Position numbers and translations under genes: made by a program | Shown here: one piece after another, positions 7,552-16,642 of the stretch | Layout of the letters: each line of letters opens with the position of its first letter | Position numbering within the stretch: position 1 is the stretch's first letter | Notes under the pieces: model-generated | The model's input: the letters and a program-made list of their open reading frames with translations, nothing else | Told to the model about the DNA's origin: nothing | Databases searched by the model: none | Assembly: GCA_016718155.1 (NCBI GenBank) | Contig: JADKEH010000010.1 | Span: forward strand, 62,001 to 126,000 | DNA from: Candidatus Rhodoferax randersensis | GTDB lineage: Bacteria; Pseudomonadota; Gammaproteobacteria; Burkholderiales; Burkholderiaceae_C | Length of the DNA stretch: 64,000 nt | Direction of reading: 5' to 3'

Positions 7552-8505
7552 TTATGAAAGTCGGGTCACGCCCGGCAGCTCGCAGGCGTAGATGGCGTTG
7601 CGCAGCGCCGCGATGGCTTCATAGCGGGTAAAGCTGCGCCGCCAGGCCAGCACCACGCGCCGCGTCGGCGGGTCGCCAGCGAAGGGCAAATACTTGACAT
7701 AGGCATCTTCGTCGCGCTTGCGCCGGGGCTTGTCGGCCAGCGCTTCCTTGGGCACGCTCAAGCGCGGCACCAGGGTGACGCCCATGCCCGCCGCCACCAT
7801 GTGCTTGATGGTCTCCAGCGAGGAGCCTTCGAAGCTCTTGCGGATGCCCTCCGCATTGCTGGAAAAGCGCGCAAACTCTGGACAGACTTCCAGCACGTGG
7901 TCGCGAAAGCAATGCCCACTGCCCAGCAGCAGCATGGTTTCCAACTTGAGCGCCTCGGTGGTGACGCTGTCGTGCTTGGCCAAGGGATGCGCCACCGGCA
8001 CCACTGCATAGAAGGGTTCGTCGTACAGGGGCGCCAGCGCCAGACCGGCATCGGGAAACGGCTCGGCCAGGATGGCGCAATCGATCTCGCCGGTGCGCAG
8101 CATCTCCAGCAGCTTGACGGTGAAGTTCTCCTGCAGCATCAAGGGCATCTGCGGCGTGCGCTCGATCACCTGGCGCACCAGGTCGGGCAGCAGATAGGGC
8201 GCGATGGTGTAGATCACGCCCAGGCGCAGCGCGCCGGCCAGCGGGTCCTTGCCACGCTTGGCAATTTCCTTGATGCTGGCGGCCTGCTCCAACACACTTT
8301 GCGCCTGGCGCACGATCTCTTCGCCCAGAGGGGTGATGGTCACGTCATTGGCGCTGCGCTCGAACAATTTGAGGTCGAGCTCTTCTTCGAGCTTCTTGAC
8401 CGCCACCGACAAGGTGGGCTGCGACACAAAGCAGGCCTCGGCGGCACGGCCAAAATGCCGCTCGCGCGCCACGGCCACGATGTATTTGAGTTCGGTCAGG
8501 GTCAT
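7552..8505 (-). CDS. oxyR: Hydrogen peroxide-sensing LysR regulator OxyR
   Basis: A 317-residue LysR-family regulator. The N-terminal helix-turn-helix (MTLTELKYIVAVARERHFGR, then AAEACFVSQPTLSVAVKKLE) is followed by the effector domain. The redox pair of OxyR is present at the E. coli numbering: C199 in GSGHCFRD and C208 in LEVCPEF, nine residues apart. This separates it from ordinary LysR proteins. On peroxide oxidation these cysteines form a disulfide and activate antioxidant genes. Location next to recG with a small DUF2007 gene between is the arrangement known from other Burkholderiales. It ends about 80 bases before the ubiA start on the same strand. Confidence 0.93.
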   Translation of the reverse strand: MTLTELKYIVAVARERHFGRAAEACFVSQPTLSVAVKKLEEELDLKLFERSANDVTITPLGEEIVRQAQSVLEQAASIKEIAKRGKDPLAGALRLGVIYTIAPYLLPDLVRQVIERTPQMPLMLQENFTVKLLEMLRTGEIDCAILAEPFPDAGLALAPLYDEPFYAVVPVAHPLAKHDSVTTEALKLETMLLLGSGHCFRDHVLEVCPEFARFSSNAEGIRKSFEGSSLETIKHMVAAGMGVTLVPRLSVPKEALADKPRRKRDEDAYVKYLPFAGDPPTRRVVLAWRRSFTRYEAIAALRNAIYACELPGVTRLS

Positions 8506-8557
8506 GGCGCTATTGTCCTACCAGAGCGCCCGCGCTCAAAGCGGCCTGTGTGAAGCC

Positions 8558-8860
8558 TCAGCGCGGCATCAGGGCGGCGCAGCTCCAGCACTGCTCAAAA
8601 CCACCTTCGACCATTTCACCGCAGGTGCACAACCAGCGACGTTGCGGCACGTGCTGCAAGTCATGCAGCAAGGCGCGGGCGCGCGTCTGCTGCTGGTCAT
8701 GGTGAATCCAGACTTCCGGAAGGCACTGGTCAGGCGGCAATTCTCCTGCCACACCCCCGAGATACTGTCGCTGCACACTGGCAGCGATACCCTCCTCCAC
8801 CAGCGCGTCGGCCCACAAGGTGGCGATGGCCAGGTTAGGAGCTTGGGTGAGGCGTTGCAT
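8558..8860 (-). CDS. DUF2007-type putative signal-transducing protein
   Basis: A 100-residue protein. Residues 1-60 (MQRLTQAPNLAIATLWADAL, VEEGIAASVQRQYLGG) match the DUF2007 fold, which resembles the PII signal protein. The C-terminus carries a rubredoxin/zinc-ribbon-like tail with CTCGE and CWSC. I chose the internal ATG at 8860, where the family begins; an extension upstream to 8902 would overlap the recG 3' end. It sits between recG and oxyR on the same strand, with 38 bases to the former and 52 to the latter. The biochemical role is unknown. Confidence 0.75.
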   Translation of the reverse strand: MQRLTQAPNLAIATLWADALVEEGIAASVQRQYLGGVAGELPPDQCLPEVWIHHDQQQTRARALLHDLQHVPQRRWLCTCGEMVEGGFEQCWSCAALMPR

Positions 8861-8898
8861 GGGCTGAGGATACGCGGGTTGGTCCGAGGCTCCAAGAG

Positions 8899-11040
8899 TC
8901 ACGCCTTCAAGAACTCCGCCTTGCCGCCCAACCAGCGCGCCACATGTTTCTCAGCCAACGCGGGATGCTGATCCAGTAAGACAGGCGCAGCCTGGCGTGC
9001 CCACTCCAGCAACTGGGTGTCCGTGGCCAGGTCCGCAAAACGCAGCATCGCCGCGCCGGACTGACGCGCGCCCAGGAACTCGCCGGGGCCGCGAATCTCC
9101 AGGTCGCGCCGGGCGATCTCGAAGCCGTCGTTGGTTTCCTGCATGGCCTTGAGGCGGGCGCGCGCGGTCTCCCCCAGGCGCGGCGCTTCGCCGGTGGAGT
9201 ACAGCAGCACGCAGGCCGAGGCGGCGGCACCACGGCCGACGCGGCCGCGCAATTGGTGCAATTGGCTCAGACCAAAACGCTCGGCGTGTTCGATCACCAT
9301 CAAGGACGCATTGGGTACGTCCACCCCCACTTCGATCACCGTGGTGCTGACCAGCACCGCCATCTGACCTTGCGTGAACAGGGCCATCACTGCCTGCTTC
9401 TCGGCCTGCGGCATGCGCGAGTGCAACAATCCGACCATGACACCCGGCAAGGCCGCGCTCAATTGCGCGTGGGTCTCGGTGGCGTTGGTGAGGTCCAGCG
9501 CTTCGCTCTCTTCAATCAAGGGGCACACCCAATAAACCTGCCGCCCCAGCGCCAACTGGCCGCGAATGCGTTGCACCACCTCCTCGCGGCGGGACTCGTT
9601 AACCAGTTTGGTGACGATGGGCGTGCGCCCGGGTGGCAGCTCATCAATGGTGGAGACTTCCAGATCGGCGTAGTAGCTCATCGCCAGCGTGCGCGGAATG
9701 GGTGTTGCGGTCATCATCAGCAAATGCGGCTCCTGACCCTGAAGATCGTCGTGGACCATCTTCTGGCGCAAGGCCAGACGCTGTGCCACGCCAAAGCGAT
9801 GCTGCTCATCGATGATGGCCAGCGCAAGCTGTTTGAACTGCACCTTGTCCTGAATCACCGCGTGGGTGCCGACCACCAACGAAGCCTCGCCGCTCTCGAT
9901 CAGAGCCAGCATCAGGCGCCGCTGTTTGGTCTTCTGACTGCCAGTCAGCCAGGCAGTCTGGATGCCCAAGGGCTCCAGCCAGCCCACCAGCTTGCCAAAG
10001 TGCTGCTGCGCCAGGATTTCGGTGGGCGCCATCAGGGCGCACTGCGCACCGGCCTCGATGCAGATGGCCGCCGCCAGCGCCGCCACCACGGTCTTGCCGG
10101 CACCCACGTCCCCTTGAAGCAGGCGGTGCATGGGCACTGGCTGGGCAATGTCATGGGCGATTTCGCCGACCACGCGCTGTTGCGCCGCGGTCAACGCAAA
10201 AGGCAGCGCAGACAGTAGCCGCTCGTGTAGCGAGGGCACGGCCACACGACCCCTACCCGCGTCGGCGGACTCCCATTGAAGCGCCTGCGGCCTGGCGTGA
10301 GCCGGCTGCAGCACGGGCGCCCGCAGCAAGGCACGCTCGCGCCGCGACTGCAGTTGCGACAACTGCTGCGCCAGCAATTCCTCGGCCTTCAGCCGCTGCC
10401 AGGCCGGGTGGCTGTGGTCCTCCAGCGTGGCCAGCGCCACATCAGGCGTGGGGTGGTGCAAAAACTGCAGTGCCTGACGAAGGCTCCACAGCGGCTGCGG
10501 CCCTGCTCTGCCCGCCATGGCGGCCGGGATGGTGTCGGACAGCTCGGCCCGTGACAGGCCACTGGCTACCACCTTGCGCAGATAGGCCTGAGGCAACGCG
10601 GCCACGGTTGGATAGACCGGTGTCAGGGCCGTGGGCAGGTCACCCGTGGCGGGCCGGGTCACGGGGTGCATCATGGTCCACCCGAGAAAGCCGCCCTTGA
10701 CTTCGCCACGGGCGCGAATGCGTGCCCCGACGGCAAGCGCCTTTTGCTGGGCTGGATAGAAGCTGAAGAAACGCAGCGTGCACACTTCCGAACCATCGTC
10801 CAGGCGCACCAGCAACTGCCGCCTTGGGCGCAAACTCACCTCGCAACCAACGACCGTGCCTTCGATCTGAATGTGATCGCCCTCGCGGGCATCGGCCAGG
10901 CGGGTGATGCGGGTTTCATCCTCATAGCGCAGCGGCAAGTGCAAGGCGCGGTCAATGTCGCGTGTCAGCCCAAGCCGGTCCAGCGCCTTTTGCATGGGGC
11001 TCTTGGCGGCGTTGGCGGGCATGACAGGTGATGCGGGCAT
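8899..11040 (-). CDS. recG: ATP-dependent DNA helicase RecG
   Basis: A superfamily 2 helicase of 713 residues that remodels stalled replication forks and branches Holliday junctions. An N-terminal OB-like wedge domain is followed by the helicase core with motif I GDVGAGKTVVAALA, motif II IIDEQHRFGV (DEQH), motif III MMTATPIPRT and motif VI QLRGRVGRGAAAS. The C-terminal TxxGF-like region (ETNDGFEIARRDLEIRGPGE) is typical of RecG and Mfd. The start at 11040 (MPASPV) was chosen; an upstream extension to 11118 has no family support. It is divergent from queA with only about 130 bases between, so the two promoters must share that gap. Confidence 0.94.
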   Translation of the reverse strand: MPASPVMPANAAKSPMQKALDRLGLTRDIDRALHLPLRYEDETRITRLADAREGDHIQIEGTVVGCEVSLRPRRQLLVRLDDGSEVCTLRFFSFYPAQQKALAVGARIRARGEVKGGFLGWTMMHPVTRPATGDLPTALTPVYPTVAALPQAYLRKVVASGLSRAELSDTIPAAMAGRAGPQPLWSLRQALQFLHHPTPDVALATLEDHSHPAWQRLKAEELLAQQLSQLQSRRERALLRAPVLQPAHARPQALQWESADAGRGRVAVPSLHERLLSALPFALTAAQQRVVGEIAHDIAQPVPMHRLLQGDVGAGKTVVAALAAAICIEAGAQCALMAPTEILAQQHFGKLVGWLEPLGIQTAWLTGSQKTKQRRLMLALIESGEASLVVGTHAVIQDKVQFKQLALAIIDEQHRFGVAQRLALRQKMVHDDLQGQEPHLLMMTATPIPRTLAMSYYADLEVSTIDELPPGRTPIVTKLVNESRREEVVQRIRGQLALGRQVYWVCPLIEESEALDLTNATETHAQLSAALPGVMVGLLHSRMPQAEKQAVMALFTQGQMAVLVSTTVIEVGVDVPNASLMVIEHAERFGLSQLHQLRGRVGRGAAASACVLLYSTGEAPRLGETARARLKAMQETNDGFEIARRDLEIRGPGEFLGARQSGAAMLRFADLATDTQLLEWARQAAPVLLDQHPALAEKHVARWLGGKAEFLKA

Positions 11041-11169
11041 GGGACAATTGTGCCCTCCCCGACACAGCCCCGATGGCTCCGGGACAGCGCGCAAACGTTG
11101 CCCCACAAGGTTTCTCAAATCAACTTGGACCGGGCCGGCAAAGCCTTCGCGCCCCAGCCCTCAAGCCGC

Positions 11170-12690
11170 ATGACACAGCCAGACGCTTCCGCCGCACGTA
11201 CTTTCACGCTCAGCGATTTCGATTTCAACCTTCCGCCGGAGCTGATCGCCCAACACCCGGCACCCCAACGCAGCGCGTCGCGCCTGCTTGATGGCATTGG
11301 CGAGCAGCCGGTGGACCGCATCTTCTCTGATCTGCCCAGCTTGCTGCGCGCCGGCGACCTGCTGGTGTTCAACGACACCAAGGTGATCAAGGCCCGGCTG
11401 TTTGGCGAGAAACCCACCGGCGGCAAGGTGGAGCTGCTGGTGGAGCGGGTGCTGGGCGGCAACCAGGTGGCGGCGCACATGCGGGTCAGCAAAAAACCCG
11501 AGGTGGGCACCACGCTGGCCCTGGTCGGCTCGCCAGGCACACGCGATGGCCTCAGTGCCACCCTGCTGGGCCGCTGGCCCGACGCCGAGGGTGCGCTGTT
11601 TCGTTTTGTGCTGTCCAACGACGGGGGCGACGACCCGCACACCTTGATGGAGCGCCACGGCCACGTGCCGCTGCCGCCCTACATCACCCACACCGATTCG
11701 GCCGAAGACGCCGCGCGTTACCAGACCGTGTTCGCCAAGAACCCCGGCGCGGTGGCCGCCCCCACAGCCGCGCTGCATTTTGACGAGGCCTTGCTTGCCG
11801 CCATCGACGCCATGGGTGTGCAGCGCGCCCATGTGACCTTGCATGTGGGCGCCGGCACCTTTCAACCGGTCAAAACCGAGAACCTGGCCGAGCACCAGAT
11901 GCACAGCGAGTGGTACGACGTGCCCCCGGCCACGCAGCAGGCCATTGCCGACTGCCGCGCGCGCGGTGGCCGCATCGTCGCCGTCGGCACCACCACCGTG
12001 CGCACACTGGAGTCGTGGGCGCAAACCGGGTTGGCATCGGGCGACACACGCATCTTCATCACACCGGGATTTGATTTCAAATTGGTGGACCTGCTGGTGA
12101 CCAACTTCCACTTACCCAAGTCCAGCCTGATGATGCTGGTGAGCGCCTTTGCGGGCTACGAGCACATCATGGCGCTGTACCGGCACGCGATTGCCGGGCA
12201 GTACCGATTCTTTAGTTATGGGGATGCGATGCTGCTGGCGCGCGCGCCAGCGTCGCCCTTTGAATCTGCGGACTTAGGGCTTAAGAAACAACTTGACGCC
12301 CGGCAGACCTTTGTAGTCCACGTCTTGGGTCCAAAAGGTGGCGCCAAATTCGTGCGCCATGCTGTACATGGCGGCATCCGCCATGGCCAGCTGGTCGCGA
12401 CACCTCCGCTGCCGCGATGGCGCGGCGGTCGTCAAATCCAACACGCGACCCAGGCGCATCACGTCCAGACAACGGGTGACGATCTTGGCGCTGAGGCTGC
12501 GGCTGAGCACCCGGTGCACTTCAAACAGGGCGATGGTGGGCAGCAACAGCCGGTCGGCTTCAATGGCCGAGGCGAACAAGTCGGCCCGGTCGGAGTCCAT
12601 CAAATACTCAATCCAACCGGACGAATCGACAACGTTCATTCGAACTCCCGATCTGGCTCTTTCTCCGGTTCGATGTCTCCGAGGTCGTAG
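11170..12690 (+). CDS. queA: tRNA preQ1(34) S-adenosylmethionine ribosyltransferase-isomerase with read-through tail
   Basis: QueA transfers and isomerises the ribosyl moiety of SAM onto preQ1-modified tRNA to make epoxyqueuosine. Family landmarks are FNLPPELIAQHPAP, LLVFNDTKVIKARL, GHVPLPPYI, HFDEALL, HVGAGTFQPVKTENL, HQMHSEWYDV, VAVGTTTVRTLES and the terminal TNFHLPKSSLMMLVSAFAG plus YRFFSYGDAMLLAR. QueA normally ends within a few residues of that last motif (here about 12245). This frame has no stop there and continues another 145 or so codons antisense to the whole vapC gene and the end of vapB. The tail is Gln/His/Gly-rich and looks like non-coding reading. The native stop was probably lost when the toxin-antitoxin module arrived. 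The start at 11170 (MTQPDASA) fits the family. tgt, the partner gene in queuosine synthesis, follows at 12938. Confidence 0.88.
   Translation: MTQPDASAARTFTLSDFDFNLPPELIAQHPAPQRSASRLLDGIGEQPVDRIFSDLPSLLRAGDLLVFNDTKVIKARLFGEKPTGGKVELLVERVLGGNQVAAHMRVSKKPEVGTTLALVGSPGTRDGLSATLLGRWPDAEGALFRFVLSNDGGDDPHTLMERHGHVPLPPYITHTDSAEDAARYQTVFAKNPGAVAAPTAALHFDEALLAAIDAMGVQRAHVTLHVGAGTFQPVKTENLAEHQMHSEWYDVPPATQQAIADCRARGGRIVAVGTTTVRTLESWAQTGLASGDTRIFITPGFDFKLVDLLVTNFHLPKSSLMMLVSAFAGYEHIMALYRHAIAGQYRFFSYGDAMLLARAPASPFESADLGLKKQLDARQTFVVHVLGPKGGAKFVRHAVHGGIRHGQLVATPPLPRWRGGRQIQHATQAHHVQTTGDDLGAEAAAEHPVHFKQGDGGQQQPVGFNGRGEQVGPVGVHQILNPTGRIDNVHSNSRSGSFSGSMSPRS
12274..12639 (-). CDS. vapC: VapC-type PIN-domain ribonuclease toxin
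   Basis: A 121-residue PIN-domain protein. The four acidic metal-binding positions are present: D5 (MNVVDSSGWIEYL), E40 (LPTIALFEVHRVL), D88 (QLAMADAAMYS) and D106/D108 (FWTQDVDYKGLPGV). VapC toxins cleave specific RNAs and are silenced by VapB. The gene overlaps the end of vapB as ATGA (12636-12639), the usual coupled arrangement. Residues about 73-81 (APSRQRRCR) look out of frame: another frame over the same bases reads RAIAAAEVSR, which fits the alanine-rich helix expected there. Two compensating indels may therefore have altered this helix. The gene lies antisense inside the queA read-through tail. Confidence 0.82.
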   Translation of the reverse strand: MNVVDSSGWIEYLMDSDRADLFASAIEADRLLLPTIALFEVHRVLSRSLSAKIVTRCLDVMRLGRVLDLTTAAPSRQRRCRDQLAMADAAMYSMAHEFGATFWTQDVDYKGLPGVKLFLKP

Positions 12691-12860
12691 CCCTTGAGGA
12701 TGCCGCGGTACGCGCTCATGGGCAGTTCCGGTTTGATCACCAGTTCCTTGCCGCGCAACACAAATTGAATGTGCGAACCCGGCCCAATGCCGAGTTTGGC
12801 TCGCATGGCGGCAGGCAAGGTGACCTGCCCTTTGCTGGAAACAATGGCTTCTGACTGCAT
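12636..12860 (-). CDS. vapB: VapB-type AbrB-fold antitoxin
   Basis: A 74-residue protein whose first 45 residues form the SpoVT/AbrB swapped-hairpin DNA-binding fold (EAIVSSKGQVTLPAAMRAKL, GIGPGSHIQFVL). An acidic C-terminal tail (DLGDIEPEKEPDREFE) would wrap around the toxin. It has a strong ribosome binding site (AAAGGAG, six bases from the ATG). The gene is followed by vapC with a 4-base overlap. VapB proteins bind their own promoter, and an inverted repeat is present directly upstream. The module stands alone between queA and tgt on the opposite strand, which suggests acquisition by horizontal transfer. Confidence 0.83.
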   Translation of the reverse strand: MQSEAIVSSKGQVTLPAAMRAKLGIGPGSHIQFVLRGKELVIKPELPMSAYRGILKGYDLGDIEPEKEPDREFE

Positions 12861-12869
12861 CGCAACTCC

Positions 12870-12903
12870 TTTACAAATTAGCTTGGTAAAGCATCATTGT
12901 AAA
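12870..12903 (-). promoter_or_regulatory. vapBC promoter and probable VapB operator
   Basis: A perfect 7-base inverted repeat (TTTACAA at 12870-12876, TTGTAAA at 12897-12903) flanks the likely promoter. On the minus strand TTTACA (-35-like) is followed after 17 bases by TAATTT (-10-like), a short distance upstream of vapB. AbrB-type antitoxins bind such palindromes for autoregulation. The region also holds the leader of tgt on the + strand. Confidence 0.5.
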
Positions 12904-12937
12904 GCGCTGGCGCAAGACCACAACCTAAAATCGCCCG

Positions 12938-14081
<1,144 letters not shown>

Positions 14082-14110
<29 letters not shown>

Positions 14111-14747
14111 CCTTCACGGGACTCAGGGTGTCCAAGCCCAGACTTGCTGGCTGCGTCGACTCGGTCCTGGCACGCCACCCCCAGAGGTACTTGACCAGCA
14201 TGAAGCTGCTGGCTCCAACCAGATTGGCCATCAGGTCTTGCATGTTGTTGTCGTAGCCGCCAACGCCGTTCCCGGGCACCGTCAGAACCACCAGGTACTC
14301 GACGATTTCAATCACCGCCCCCAGGCCCAGCACCACCAGCACCACAAACACGTTGTTGGAGCGGGTCAAGGCGATCTGTTGGATCTCGAACAGACGACTC
14401 ATCAACAAGGTGGCTGCGAAGGCGTTCACAAAGTGCACGTATTTGTCATAACGAAGGCCGAACAGCACCTGGTCGTAGAGTCGGTGGCTATCGACCATCA
14501 CAAACGCGCCAGAGAAGTGCATCAGGATGCCAAGCTGAACCAGTAGCAACGTCGAGCCATTGAACTCGTAGTGCCTAAAGACAAACCACAGGATCGCGAT
14601 TCCAAGCATGATCACGGCCGCGTAGACGAAGAACTCACCGATATGCGCCGCGCCACGATACTGAACAAAGCGAGCGTAGTAACGGAACACGCACAGCAGC
14701 ACGAACAAGAACACGTTGGTCAAAACAAAGGCGTCAATCTTTTTCAT
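14082..14747 (-). CDS. YjdF/DUF2238-like inner-membrane protein
   Basis: A 221-residue polytopic protein with about six hydrophobic helices, the first at residues 9-25. Landmarks of the YjdF/DUF2238 family are seen: an acidic DKYVHFVNAFAATLL segment, EIVEYLV and the late GGYDNNMQDLMANLVGA motif. The function is unknown. It is the last gene of a leftward group that starts with the lipoprotein at 18001 and includes the ABC exporter genes, with a 27-base gap to the ATPase gene. Its end overlaps tgt on the other strand. Confidence 0.75.
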
Positions 14748-14774
14748 GGCACTGCTCTCAGTCGTAGCGTCCCC

Positions 14775-15497
14775 TCAAACTGCCCTGACCAGTTCACGCG
14801 GGCCACCCAAACGCTGGTGGGACGGACCCGACACGACCTGACCATCCAGCAATTCGATGGTCCGGTCAAGCGCCTGCGCGATCTCCGGGTTGTGGGTGGC
14901 AATCAGCACCAACGCGCCTTGCGCACGGGCGTGCTGCACCAGCAGATCAATTACCCGCTGGCCATTCGTGCTGTCAAGGTTGCCGGTCGGCTCGTCCGCC
15001 AGCAACAGCCGAGGCTGATTGATCAACGCTCGGGCCACGGCGGCGCGCTGGCGCTCACCGCCGGACACATTGGCAGGCAGAAAGTTGGCTCGACTCACCA
15101 GGTCCATGCGCTCAAGCATCATGGACGCCCGAGCCTGGCGCTCGCGCTTGGGCAGGCCCAGAGCCACCATGGGCGCCTCAACGTTTTCCTGCAAGGTCAT
15201 GGTCGAAACCATATGATGAAACTGAAATACAAATCCAACGTCAGCGGCCCGAAAGGCGTTTGGATTTCGAATCAAGGCGGTGTCCTGCCCGGCAAACTGG
15301 ATGCTGCCCGCCGTCGGACGATCCAGCAGGCCCAACAAGGACAGTAAGGTACTCTTGCCACATCCAGAAGGGCCGGTCAGTGCCACCACTTCTCCCGCTC
15401 TGGCGGAAAATGAAACATCACGCAGGGCCTGCACCAGTCCTCCCTCGTAGCTACGAAACAGGTGACTGACAGCCAGCAGTGGCGTGGGTTCATTCAT
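14775..15497 (-). CDS. ABC exporter ATP-binding protein (MacB/LolD type)
   Basis: A 240-residue ATPase with Walker A GPSGCGKSTLLSLLG, a Q-loop VGFVFQFHHMV, signature VSGGERQRAAVARAL, Walker B LLLADEPTGNLD and the switch histidine ATHNPE. These features, especially DEPTGNLD, place it in the LolD/MacB/FtsE group that works with FtsX-like permeases. It overlaps the start of its permease partner by 8 bases. Members of this group export lipoproteins, peptides or drugs, or act mechanically on periplasmic partners without transport. The substrate here is unknown, but the lipoprotein gene upstream in the same operon is the obvious candidate partner. Confidence 0.85.
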   Translation of the reverse strand: MNEPTPLLAVSHLFRSYEGGLVQALRDVSFSARAGEVVALTGPSGCGKSTLLSLLGLLDRPTAGSIQFAGQDTALIRNPNAFRAADVGFVFQFHHMVSTMTLQENVEAPMVALGLPKRERQARASMMLERMDLVSRANFLPANVSGGERQRAAVARALINQPRLLLADEPTGNLDSTNGQRVIDLLVQHARAQGALVLIATHNPEIAQALDRTIELLDGQVVSGPSHQRLGGPRELVRAV

Positions 15498-16590
15498 GGC
15501 GCAGCGCGGTCAAGGGTTGAATCTGCCACAGCACCACGGCCGGCCATGCCAAGGCCACCAGACTGACCGCCAGCGTTGCCGCCAAAGAGTCCCGGATCAA
15601 GATCGCTGTCAGATGCACCGGCACCCAGCCAAAGCCGACCGATTCCATCTGATTGACAATGTTCAACAGCGCCAATGCAAGCACGTTGCCGACCGCCGCA
15701 CCCAAGGTACAAAGCAGCAAGCTCTCGGCCACCAGCATCCGCAACACCAACCACGGCGACCAGCCCACTGTCATCAAAATTCCAATCTCTCGGGTACGCT
15801 CTGCCACCGCCATCAACATCGTATTGGTCACCACCAAACAAGTTCCAATCAACACGACCACCGAAATGGTGTGCGCAAACGTGTCGACCACCTTGAGAAG
15901 GCGCAGGGAACCCGCGAACTCGGTCCCCGCAATGGCACGAAGCATCGGAAAACTGGCGCCAATTTCACTGACAAGTCGATCCTTCGTTTCGCGGTTTCCG
16001 GTTTGCAGCAGTGCCAGCGTGAAGTGGCCATCTCCTCCTACGTGGTTCAGCATCTCCTGCACATAGTCAATCTGTGCCATGATCCCGCCATCTAACAGCC
16101 GACTACCGGTTCGAAAGACGCCACTGATCGCGTAGTCCTCGCCATCGAGTCGCAAGGTTTGCCCAGGCGCCAAGCCCAGACGCTGCGCGCTGATCTCGCC
16201 CAACATGACTTCGCGGCGACCCTGAGAAAAGCGGTCACCTGCAATCAGGGGGATGCGCTTGGCGAAGTTCGAATCAACCCCGATGACCATGGCATAGGGA
16301 TTCCACTTTTCGTTCAATGAGCCCACCACGACCGGCGTCAACGCTTGGCCGAACTGAGTCGTTAGGGCCGCCATTTGCGCGCGCGTGATCTTGGATGAGA
16401 AAGGCGATGTGGCCCGCTTCTCGTACACCACGACTTCCAGGTTGTAGGCACTTACCGCCGCGCCGATCTGCTTCTGCAAGTCCGACGTGATGGCGGAAAT
16501 GGCAACAAACAGAGCGACGCCCCCGGCGATGCCTAAAACGGTCATCACGCTACGCAACCGAGCGCGTAAGACATTGCGGACGAAGATCAT
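15490..16590 (-). CDS. FtsX/MacB-type ABC permease
   Basis: A 366-residue permease with one N-terminal helix (MIFVRNVLRARLRSVMTVLG, then IAGGVALFVAISA), a large periplasmic domain of about 200 residues and three C-terminal helices. This is the MacB_PCD plus FtsX architecture. The start at 16590 was chosen because the family begins there; the in-frame extension to 16665 runs into the lipoprotein gene. The partner ATPase follows with an 8-base overlap. No periplasmic adaptor (MacA/HlyD-like) gene is nearby. Confidence 0.84.
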   Translation of the reverse strand: MIFVRNVLRARLRSVMTVLGIAGGVALFVAISAITSDLQKQIGAAVSAYNLEVVVYEKRATSPFSSKITRAQMAALTTQFGQALTPVVVGSLNEKWNPYAMVIGVDSNFAKRIPLIAGDRFSQGRREVMLGEISAQRLGLAPGQTLRLDGEDYAISGVFRTGSRLLDGGIMAQIDYVQEMLNHVGGDGHFTLALLQTGNRETKDRLVSEIGASFPMLRAIAGTEFAGSLRLLKVVDTFAHTISVVVLIGTCLVVTNTMLMAVAERTREIGILMTVGWSPWLVLRMLVAESLLLCTLGAAVGNVLALALLNIVNQMESVGFGWVPVHLTAILIRDSLAATLAVSLVALAWPAVVLWQIQPLTALRHE

Positions 16591-16642
16591 GGCGCAACGG
16601 CAGAGCCGACGCCCCGTGCGCCAGAGGCCTGGCGCCAACGCC

